A DNA stretch of 5,256 bases, from the NCBI GenBank assembly GCA_023228745.1, contig JALOAP010000246.1, forward strand, positions 1 through 5,256, given 5' to 3'. Under the pieces are notes generated by a model that had not been told where the DNA came from, ran no database searches, and saw only the letters and a program-made list of their open reading frames with translations. This DNA is from Dehalococcoidia bacterium. Its GTDB lineage: Bacteria; Chloroflexota; Dehalococcoidia; Tepidiformales; Tepidiformaceae. Below are positions 1 to 5,256 of this stretch, one piece after another (positions within the stretch are counted from its first letter, which is position 1; each line of letters begins with the position of its first letter). The translations under genes and the position numbers were made by a program.

Positions 1-113
1 GCCTTTGCTCTTTTGATCTCCATTTCCAGCGCTTCGTCTTTCAGGTCCTCATCGTTCAGTCGCTCCAACTGCATGAATAGATGATTATTCAGATCTCCCA
101 GGGTGTTTTTCAT
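1..113 (-). CDS. Short helical phage-type protein (N-terminal part, runs off left edge)
   Basis: The first 37 residues are visible, beginning MKNTLGDLNNHLF; the rest lies beyond the left edge. The visible part is charged and probably helical, rich in Leu, Glu, Asp and Lys, with no Cys and no membrane segment. The opening (M-x-x-L-x-D-L-x-x-H-L-F, then an acidic stretch and an ERAKA-like IKRAKA) resembles a family of short, uncharacterised proteins that I recall as widespread in phages and prophages; this is recollection, not a search result. The ATG start is well supported: a full AAGGAGGT ribosome binding site sits 6 bases upstream, and the ATG overlaps the stop of the preceding gene as ATGA, so translation is probably coupled. 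Function unknown. Confidence 0.8.
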   Translation of the reverse strand, partial: MKNTLGDLNNHLFMQLERLNDEDLKDEALEMEIKRAK

Positions 114-376
114 ATGACGACCTCCTTCCCGTTTATTTCATCGAGCCACTTATCTATGCAATCCGTACAAGTGTACGAAGATACTGGTCGCCCGTCCATA
201 AAGCCTGTTTCTCGTATGGCATATGTGCCGGCAGGTATCTCTTTTTCGCAGCCACCCATACACTTATGGGGCTTGCGGCACTTTACAAGCTTTTCGTTGT
301 AGTTTTCAATTTCATCGTCGTCAAAGCCGTAAAAGTCTGTAGCTCTTACGCTGTAATCTTCTGGCTTATATTTCAT
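110..376 (-). CDS. Small cysteine-cluster protein, probably zinc-binding (88 aa)
   Basis: This is an 88-residue soluble protein with an acidic N-terminal third and two cysteine clusters: C33, H37, C39 and C43 in the middle, then C70 and C73 (TCTDC) near the C-terminus. The clusters flank a segment of the form I-P-A-G-x-Y-x-x-R-E-x-G-F-M-D-G. Paired C/H clusters around a short beta-rich segment suggest a structural zinc knuckle or ribbon, as in many small phage proteins; no catalytic motif is seen. The ATG at 376 is chosen over an in-frame TTG at 397 because AGGAGGT lies 9 bases before the ATG and would itself be inside the longer reading. The start overlaps the end of the nuclease gene by 11 bases, and the stop overlaps the next ATG. 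Metal binding is inferred; a specific role cannot be given. Confidence 0.85.
   Translation of the reverse strand: MKYKPEDYSVRATDFYGFDDDEIENYNEKLVKCRKPHKCMGGCEKEIPAGTYAIRETGFMDGRPVSSYTCTDCIDKWLDEINGKEVVI
120..127 (-). promoter_or_regulatory. Ribosome binding site AAGGAGGT
   Basis: On the minus strand the sequence AAGGAGGT lies 6 bases before the ATG at 113-111. It matches the Shine-Dalgarno consensus over eight bases and lies inside the last codons of the upstream cysteine-cluster gene. It fixes the start of the left-most gene. Confidence 0.85.
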
Positions 377-830
377 CCCTCTTTGACCTCCTCCCAAAAC
401 AACTCATATCCCATCCGCTGCCCTTCCGTGGCAGCTCCGGGAACTCCAACATATTAATGCTGCCTCTGCATCCGGAGCACACCGCATCCCTAACCTGGCA
501 CCACGGAATGAGGAACGCCCTCTTGGTGTCCTCCGTCAGCCATATGCCGATGATGCAAGCATTATCCCGGCCGACCTGGCGCATGAACTTTTCCAGGCCT
601 CGGCGCTCATTCGGTGTGATTTTTGAGTGTGGAATTCTGGGCTCCAGCGCCGTTTTCGCTTCCACGGCGTAGCCTCCGCCCGGCGGGATGATCAGCTTGT
701 CAAATACGGTACCGTACCCGGCATTAATCAGCTTGTGGCTCCACAACCCGGCTTCACGGAGAGAGTCAGTTAAAAGGCTCTCTCCCTTCACTCCGCGCTG
801 CTGCTTTTGCTTTTGTGTGAATTTCTTCAT
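366..830 (-). CDS. PD-(D/E)XK nuclease, RecU-like Holliday-junction resolvase family
   Basis: This 154-residue protein carries the expected PD-(D/E)XK pieces in order: a basic N-terminus (KKFTQKQKQQRG), Glu17 in the first helix (KGES), Asp44 in TVFDKLIIP, and Glu57-x-Lys59 in YAVEAKT. The following ITPNERRGLEKF segment (71-82) is typical of RecU/phage-resolvase relatives, where a (I/L)TPxQ/ERRG stretch follows the catalytic strand. The C-terminal half has a core strand (CIIGIWL, 92-98) and an IPW motif also seen in relatives. Expected role: metal-dependent cleavage of Holliday junctions or other branched DNA in recombination or replication. It is shorter than chromosomal RecU (about 200 residues). 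Its ATG overlaps the stop of the SbcDC fusion as ATGA; only a weak GGGTGA site is present 6-8 bases upstream, so coupling to the upstream gene is likely. Nuclease fold is fairly sure; the resolvase role is inferred. Confidence 0.85.
   Translation of the reverse strand: MKKFTQKQKQQRGVKGESLLTDSLREAGLWSHKLINAGYGTVFDKLIIPPGGGYAVEAKTALEPRIPHSKITPNERRGLEKFMRQVGRDNACIIGIWLTEDTKRAFLIPWCQVRDAVCSGCRGSINMLEFPELPRKGSGWDMSCFGRRSKRDEI
386..392 (-). promoter_or_regulatory. Ribosome binding site AGGAGGT
   Basis: AGGAGGT on the minus strand ends 9 bases before the ATG at 376-374. It decides in favour of that ATG over the upstream in-frame TTG at 397-395. It lies within the 3' end of the nuclease gene. Confidence 0.75.
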
Positions 831-3800
831 GAGCGCATCACCCGGCTCCCATTCTCCCCGACCTCTATCTGTATTTGTTGTGGGAATCTCGCCTTCATGT
901 TCTCGTCGTGAGATATGGCCACTATGCGCATTTCCGGGAACTTCTCATGCTGCACTTCAAGAGCGGCACAGTAAGCCTCTACCCCGTCAGCATCCAAAAA
1001 TGGCGGCTCGTCCACAAACATCATCCCCAGCTGCAGTCCAACTCTACTTGCCTTAATGTTCGCTAGCGCAAAGTTTACGGCTAGCGCCGCCCTTACCTTC
1101 TGCCCACCGCTCCGGCTCAAATAAGGCAGCACTCCATTGTCCACATCAGATATGATTATCTCCAGTGTGGCTACTTCCTTCGCTTTATTGCTTTTCAGAG
1201 TTTTTTCAGTCACGAATTCCAACCTCATTCTGCCGCCAGTCATCTGTGATAGTATCTCGTTAGCCGCCGCCTCAAGCTCCGGAACAATGTCTCTGATGAT
1301 CTGATATGGTATGCCGTCCTGCGAGAAGGCCTGCGCCAATACCTCAAGATTGGCCGCCTGCCTGGCCGCCTGCTGTAGCTTCTCCTGTTTCTCGGCCAGC
1401 TGCACCTTCTTGGCGTCGATGGTTTTCAGATTTGCATTGATGGTTCCGATCTGCTGATTTAACGCAGATATAAGGGTTTCCAGCATAATAATTCTTGTTT
1501 CAATGTCTCTCTTTCGGGCATACAGCGCTCCCTTGTCAACCGTCAGAAGCGCCAGCTCGGCCAGCCTGTCGTTGATTTGCTTTATCGTGCTAGCCAGCTC
1601 ATTGATGTCGGCCGACAGTTGATCGATACTCTCCCCTGTGGACTCCACAAACTGCTTCGCCTTTGGCAGCTGCTCCTTCATCGACTCATATCCGGCCAGC
1701 TCCACAATGAGACTCTTCAGCTCTGCAACCTTCCCGGTCTCCTGCTCAAGTGCTGCGATTTCAGATGCCAGTATTTCTAGGTTCTCTTCAAGCTCTTTAA
1801 CCCTGCCATCCAGCGCGCCTTCCTGCTTCTCCAACTCCTTAGCTGTGGCGCTATCCGCAGCCAGTTTAGCAAGCTCGTCCTTCGCATTGTGATACTCATG
1901 GACCGTTTGAATGAGCTCACTGTGGGTAATGCGGTCATAGGCAATGGATTTGATTTTTTCGTCAATCTCTGCTATGGCAATATTTTGTTCTTCCTGCTTC
2001 CGCGCCAGATATGCCTGCTGCTCGTTGATTTGGTTTTCCAGATGTCCAACTTTTTCTTTGGCTTCTTTTGCTGATTGAAGGAACCTGCAATTAGCTTTCT
2101 CTACATCAAGACAATTCGCATTGTTCAGCATCTCAGCTTCCTTCTTACGCCCATCCAGTTTGCTGACTCTTATGGCAATCTCGGTCATCAGCTCTTTCTC
2201 CTGGACTGCGAATTTCGATACAAGAGCTTGCTTTTGATTATTTAATTCCTGCGCCTCCGCAACCTTCTTCTCGTATTCCTCCAGCTCCGCTTCGGCCGTA
2301 TTCCCCTCAACAATACTTTCCAGTCTGCTCTTATCAACCAGCCTCGCCTCAATTTCGTCCAGCCTTATTGCAATGTTTTCTCGTTGTCCCTGCGCCATCA
2401 GCAGTTCCCGGTTCGTCTTCCCACACTGCTGTTGTTTGTCTTCCAGTATCCGCACCTTACCGTCGAGACTAGCAATCTCCATCCGGGCTGCATCCAGTTC
2501 AGCGCATTTATCTAAAATGTTCTGCTCGTTCTGCAAAAAACTCTTGGTCTCCTCAACCCGTCGCTGCAGGTCGTCACGTTTATCCTTCTTGGCAGCATAG
2601 GATTCCGTGTCGCTTTTTAGATCGTTTTTGAGGCGGCTCTCCTCCTCCTCATATCCTGCAATGGCTCCAATTTTGCTATGCAAAGCATTAAGTTGTTCTT
2701 TGTTTTCTTGCAGCTCGTCCTGTGTTGTCCGGAGCTCGACCTCTGCCTGCTGCATCTCTGCGTGGAGATCCTCCTCACCGGCAACCTCTGCCTCCAGTGC
2801 CAGGATCTCTTCCTTGCCAGCTCTGACTTCCCGATTAACATCAGTCAGCTTCTCTTTTGTGATTTTCAGCAGGTCATCATATATGCCCAGCCCTAGAAGA
2901 TTAGCCAACACTGCCATGCGCTCCGATTTGTCCGCCTCCATGAATTTACCGTATCTGTCCTGCATAATTAGCACGCAGGACTGGAAGGTGTCGCAGTCCA
3001 TGCCAAGCAGGTCAATTATTTTCTGCTGCGTGTCGTTAAGGCGCTCAGTGGAGTGGTCGATCCATTGTGCTGGATTGATATTGTTTTCTTCTAAGAATTT
3101 CGCCAGTGCCAGCGTAGCCTTACCGCTTCTCTGCCTCGTCCTTGTCACTCTCCACAAATCGCCACCCAGCCGGAACGTAAAACTGATGCTCCCTGACTTC
3201 GTATCGTTCCGGATCCAGCCGGTCAGCTCTTTTTCCCTGGTCTCCTCGTACAAGCAGTCAGTGATGGCATCCATAAACAGGCTGCTCTTCCCGGATCCAT
3301 TCTTCCCGTTCACCATTGCAAAGAATATGTCTTCAAAGCTGAATTTTTCCTCTGCGTATGAGCGATAGTTCCGCACTTCAATTTCCACAGGGAGGAACAT
3401 CCCGGATGAGGACCCCATTGGCATACTGGCCTGAGCTTCGGCAACAATGTCAACTGCCTCGCTCAATATCGCAGAAATCTCTTCTTCCGTTTTCTTCTTT
3501 TCCTTCAGGTATCTGTCTAGGCATTCTGACACCGTCAGCTTCTCCGTCATGCCTTCTCTGTTTACGCTCGCCGTCACCTTCTCCGGCCGGATTTCAGACA
3601 CATAATAAGCGCCGGCGGCATACAAATCCTGCTCAAGCTTTTTCTTGTTCAGCGCCTTTTCAGTCTCACTATCACAGGCGTAGAGGATGCGGACAACTTT
3701 ATCTTTGATATTGCCACCACACAAGAGATCATCAAAAGATGGCTGCCACTCTCCGGATGCATACTCTTTTGTTGCTTCGTCGTCCCATTTGCAGGTTAGG

Positions 3801-4639
3801 AATTCTCTGGCCGGCGTTCTACTGTACTGTGGAAAGGCGTTCCATTCAAAAAATCTGTGTATCCAGAATCCGTGTTCATGTCCCTCGTCATTGAAAGTAA
3901 AGGCATCAATCGAGCCAGAGTAATACACCGGCTTTCTACAAGCCGTTACTTTCTGAGCCTTGTGGATATGCCCCAGACATACCATGTCAAAATTACTGCT
4001 GTCCAGCGCAGCGGCCGGCAGAACAATCTCATTTGCCTGGAATACGTGCTGCCCGTTGTCTAGCTCACAACCCACAACAGTATGATGGGCCATTAGAACC
4101 GATGGGATGTTCGGGTCCACCTGGGCAGACAGTCCCTGCAGGATCTGTGTCAGCTGCTCAGTAAATACCTTGTTTTCCTCCTCCGCCGACAGCCCTGGAA
4201 ACTGCGCCCGGAAATGCCCTTTGTCGAAACCGGGAAGGCCAGCAACTTGGATTGCGCCCGTTTTGGTGCTGATCCTGCGCAGGAAAGGCTCTGTATGTAT
4301 TCCTACCTGAAATCCGTCTAGCATTTCCTGCAACGTATAAAATGTTTCCATGTTTTCATGCGATGGTGTTCCGTACAAAACCACAACAGGCGCTATCATA
4401 CCAAGTTCTTTCAGACAGTTTACGGCTACCCGTATTTCCACAAGGCGCCTCTCGTCCCAGACCCTCGCACTGTGGAAAACATCTCCTGGAATTAGGATTA
4501 TATCAGGTTTTTCTTGCCAAGCTGTCTCAACAAGCTTGTCAAGGCATTTTATTGTATTTTCCATTCTTTTGTATGGATCGTCGCACTGGGGGCCGACATA
4601 AGCCCCCAGGTGCCAGTCGGCGGTATGTAATATTTTCAT
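827..4639 (-). CDS. Single-chain SbcD-SbcC (Mre11-Rad50) fusion nuclease/ATPase, 1270 aa
   Basis: One uninterrupted reading frame joins both halves of an SbcCD/Mre11-Rad50 complex. Residues 1 to about 360 are the Mre11-type calcineurin-like phosphoesterase: D8-x-H10, GDVFH (D53), GTPSHE (90-95), AHH (H185/H186) and GHIH (H224, H226). Residues about 364-404 are a charged helical segment followed by a Gly/Ser-rich joint (405-413). The Rad50 half starts at about 415: Walker A GKNGSGKS (445-452), Q-loop Q560, first coiled coil about 590-840, hook C843-x7-C851, returning coiled coil about 855-1100, signature LSRSGGQ (1174-1180), Walker B FVDEP (D1210, E1211), D-loop LD (1215-1216) and H-loop SHD (H1244). 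Expected role: ATP-driven, metal-dependent nuclease acting on DNA ends, hairpins or blocked ends. SbcD and SbcC are normally two proteins from adjacent genes. The start has GGGGG 7 bases upstream, and ATGA overlaps the regulator's stop. Confidence 0.96.
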   Translation of the reverse strand: MKILHTADWHLGAYVGPQCDDPYKRMENTIKCLDKLVETAWQEKPDIILIPGDVFHSARVWDERRLVEIRVAVNCLKELGMIAPVVVLYGTPSHENMETFYTLQEMLDGFQVGIHTEPFLRRISTKTGAIQVAGLPGFDKGHFRAQFPGLSAEEENKVFTEQLTQILQGLSAQVDPNIPSVLMAHHTVVGCELDNGQHVFQANEIVLPAAALDSSNFDMVCLGHIHKAQKVTACRKPVYYSGSIDAFTFNDEGHEHGFWIHRFFEWNAFPQYSRTPAREFLTCKWDDEATKEYASGEWQPSFDDLLCGGNIKDKVVRILYACDSETEKALNKKKLEQDLYAAGAYYVSEIRPEKVTASVNREGMTEKLTVSECLDRYLKEKKKTEEEISAILSEAVDIVAEAQASMPMGSSSGMFLPVEIEVRNYRSYAEEKFSFEDIFFAMVNGKNGSGKSSLFMDAITDCLYEETREKELTGWIRNDTKSGSISFTFRLGGDLWRVTRTRQRSGKATLALAKFLEENNINPAQWIDHSTERLNDTQQKIIDLLGMDCDTFQSCVLIMQDRYGKFMEADKSERMAVLANLLGLGIYDDLLKITKEKLTDVNREVRAGKEEILALEAEVAGEEDLHAEMQQAEVELRTTQDELQENKEQLNALHSKIGAIAGYEEEESRLKNDLKSDTESYAAKKDKRDDLQRRVEETKSFLQNEQNILDKCAELDAARMEIASLDGKVRILEDKQQQCGKTNRELLMAQGQRENIAIRLDEIEARLVDKSRLESIVEGNTAEAELEEYEKKVAEAQELNNQKQALVSKFAVQEKELMTEIAIRVSKLDGRKKEAEMLNNANCLDVEKANCRFLQSAKEAKEKVGHLENQINEQQAYLARKQEEQNIAIAEIDEKIKSIAYDRITHSELIQTVHEYHNAKDELAKLAADSATAKELEKQEGALDGRVKELEENLEILASEIAALEQETGKVAELKSLIVELAGYESMKEQLPKAKQFVESTGESIDQLSADINELASTIKQINDRLAELALLTVDKGALYARKRDIETRIIMLETLISALNQQIGTINANLKTIDAKKVQLAEKQEKLQQAARQAANLEVLAQAFSQDGIPYQIIRDIVPELEAAANEILSQMTGGRMRLEFVTEKTLKSNKAKEVATLEIIISDVDNGVLPYLSRSGGQKVRAALAVNFALANIKASRVGLQLGMMFVDEPPFLDADGVEAYCAALEVQHEKFPEMRIVAISHDENMKARFPQQIQIEVGENGSRVMRS
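2087..2113 (-). other. Hook of the Rad50-type coiled coil (C-x7-C)
   Basis: This segment encodes residues 843-851, CLDVEKANC, at the turn between the outgoing and returning coiled coils. The arms are about 250 residues each, so the motif sits at the midpoint, where the zinc hook of Rad50/SbcC is expected. The canonical hook is C-x2-C; here the two Cys are seven residues apart. Whether it binds zinc or joins two molecules is not shown by the sequence. Confidence 0.75.
3386..3502 (-). other. Fusion joint between SbcD-like and SbcC-like halves
   Basis: This stretch encodes residues 380-418. It contains a Lys/Glu-rich helical segment that corresponds in position to the Rad50-binding helices at the C-terminus of Mre11, then a flexible joint SMPMGSSSG (405-413), then the first beta strand of the Rad50 head (VEIEVRNYRSY). 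There is no stop codon or frameshift. Assignment of the helices to Rad50 binding is inferred from the family layout. Confidence 0.7.
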
Positions 4640-4902
4640 TCAATTACCCCCAATTCTTCAATGCATTTTAGAAGTTCAATACATGCATTTTTTAAGTTAT
4701 TGACTTTGTCCAGGTCGGGCTTGCCATCAATAAATTCTTTAGATACCCCAAAATATTCACATATTTTTTGCATATTTGTAGTATCTGGATACCTAGAGCC
4801 ATTCTCATATGAGGAAATTGAGCTTCGGGCAGTTCCTATGATTCGAGCAAGCTCAGCCTGTGTTATGCCTTTTTTCTCTCGCAACCGCCTTAATCGTCTC
4901 AT
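4636..4902 (-). CDS. XRE/Cro-C1 family helix-turn-helix transcriptional regulator (88 aa)
   Basis: Residues 4-60 form an HTH_3 domain: LRRLREKKGITQAELARI with the typical TQAELA second helix, then GTARSSISSYENGSRYPD (recognition helix ending in SSYENGSRYP), then a helix MQKICEYFGVSKEFIDG. A short Leu-rich tail (residues 64-88) may mediate dimerisation. The ATG at 4902 is chosen because the domain begins right there; the frame is open further upstream but would add 39 residues unlike the family and overlap the preceding gene. The gene begins two bases after the previous stop, with only a weak upstream AAGGG/GGGAAG site, and its TGA overlaps the ATG of the SbcDC fusion. It probably binds DNA and controls this or another operon; the operator is unknown. 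Its 3' half (4661-4800) is about 33% G+C, clearly lower than the neighbouring genes. Confidence 0.93.
   Translation of the reverse strand: MRRLRRLREKKGITQAELARIIGTARSSISSYENGSRYPDTTNMQKICEYFGVSKEFIDGKPDLDKVNNLKNACIELLKCIEELGVIE
4647..4651 (-). promoter_or_regulatory. Probable ribosome binding site (G-run) of the SbcDC fusion
   Basis: On the minus strand GGGGGT precedes the ATG at 4639-4637, with seven bases between the five-G run and the start codon. It lies in the last codons of the XRE regulator. It is a partial Shine-Dalgarno match and supports this start, which also begins exactly at the SbcD motif I region (MKILHTADWH). Confidence 0.5.
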
Positions 4903-4904
4903 CC

Positions 4905-5256
4905 CTACTTCCCGCCCTTCTTCGCTGCCTGCTGGCACTTCATACAAAGACGCTTGCCGTACTGCTGCATACTGTAGTTGGCAACATTCGGGGCGATCTC
5001 TACACCGCACTGGCTGCATTGCAGGGTTTCAGTCTCTTGCTGCATCTCCCAGGGCATAGGCTCTGGCGGGCCTGATTCATACTCGCTGTCAATAATCTCT
5101 CCTGTGGACATATCCACATTGCGCTCTTCCGGCAGTGTCGCCTGAGCTCCCGCGCCCAGCTGCAAGCCTGTGCCGTAAAGTAGATTACTTCCCATCATCG
5201 CTCCTGCGATAAGCGCTTTTTTGACATCGGCATCCCGACTGTCAAGCACCGGATAT
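4905..5256 (-). CDS. C-terminal part of a protein with a terminal zinc ribbon (start beyond right edge)
   Basis: The frame is open through the right edge (the codons for Tyr-Pro precede the GTG at 5249), so this is the 3' end of a larger gene and not a gene starting at 5249. About 117 residues are visible. First comes a helical Ala/Gly-rich segment (DSRDADVKKALIAGAMMGSN), then a linker with LPEERNVDMSTGEIID and an acidic/Pro-rich stretch, then a CxxC-x20-CxxC zinc ribbon (CSQCG ... CMKC) and a basic tail AAKKGGK ending at TAG. Linkers of the VDxxTGEIID kind and C-terminal Cys ribbons are common on Clostridia phage recombination or replication proteins, so an annealing or ssDNA-binding role is possible, but I do not recognise the family from this fragment. 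The stop is two bases before the XRE start. Confidence 0.8.
   Translation of the reverse strand, partial: YPVLDSRDADVKKALIAGAMMGSNLLYGTGLQLGAGAQATLPEERNVDMSTGEIIDSEYESGPPEPMPWEMQQETETLQCSQCGVEIAPNVANYSMQQYGKRLCMKCQQAAKKGGK

Noticed and set aside
377..397. TTG start at 397 for the cysteine-cluster protein
   Set aside because: It would translate the ribosome binding site itself (MGGGQRG); the ATG at 376 has AGGAGGT at good spacing.
2607..3368. Long plus-strand open frame of 253 codons
   Set aside because: It is antisense to the SbcC head and coiled coil, is dominated by Ser, Leu, Arg and Cys as expected from the reverse of Glu/Lys/Gln/Ala-rich codons, and has no family motif.
3398..3427. Internal start (Met406, Met408 or Met414) giving a separate SbcC-like protein
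   Set aside because: Three ATG codons lie at the fusion joint, but no good ribosome binding site is at proper spacing (only GGGG 12 bases before Met414) and there is no stop before them. A minor internal product cannot be excluded.
4903..5019. N-terminal extension of the XRE regulator to 5019
   Set aside because: The added 39 residues overlap the zinc-ribbon protein in another frame and look like out-of-frame translation; the HTH domain begins directly at the ATG at 4902.
4661..5059. Plus-strand open frame of 132 codons
   Set aside because: It runs antisense to the XRE gene and the zinc-ribbon protein, both of which have clear motifs; no recognisable domain was seen.
5247..5249. GTG at 5249 as the start of a short protein
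   Set aside because: The frame stays open to the window edge and the visible part reads like the C-terminal domain of a longer protein.
1..5256. CRISPR array, tRNA, rRNA, insertion sequence or terminator hairpin
   Set aside because: No regular repeats, RNA-gene signatures, transposase motifs or GC hairpin followed by a T-run were seen; almost every base is coding on the minus strand.

Overview
The window looks like part of a recombination or replication module of a bacteriophage or prophage (less likely an integrative element) from a Firmicutes host, probably a gut-type Clostridia lineage. The grounds are several strong AGGAGGT-type ribosome binding sites, gene-dense one-strand packing with overlapping starts and stops, small cysteine-cluster proteins and a short helical protein of a type common in phages, and a set of DNA-end-processing enzymes. 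No integrase, structural gene or attachment site is visible, so the choice between phage and prophage is inference.

All genes lie on the minus strand and are read from right to left. In transcription order: (1) 5256-4905, the C-terminal part of a protein whose start lies outside the window, ending in a CxxC-x20-CxxC zinc ribbon; (2) 4902-4636, a small XRE/Cro-type helix-turn-helix regulator; (3) 4639-827, a 1270-residue single-chain fusion of SbcD (Mre11-type nuclease) and SbcC (Rad50-type ATPase); (4) 830-366, a PD-(D/E)XK nuclease resembling RecU-type Holliday-junction resolvases; (5) 376-110, an 88-residue cysteine-cluster protein; (6) 113 to beyond the left edge, a short helical phage-type protein.

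There is essentially no non-coding DNA. Neighbouring genes are joined by three ATGA start/stop overlaps, one 11-base overlap and one 2-base gap, which points to one polycistronic, translationally coupled unit. No promoter or terminator could be supported. The central enzymes make functional sense together: the SbcDC fusion would open and trim DNA ends or hairpins, and the RecU-like nuclease would resolve branched products. The incomplete right-hand protein may be a recombination or ssDNA-binding factor, but that is a guess from context.

The most notable feature is the single-polypeptide Mre11-Rad50 fusion. It has a non-standard CxxxxxxxC hook exactly midway between two equal coiled-coil arms, and a nuclease motif III in which the usual metal-binding Asn is missing.
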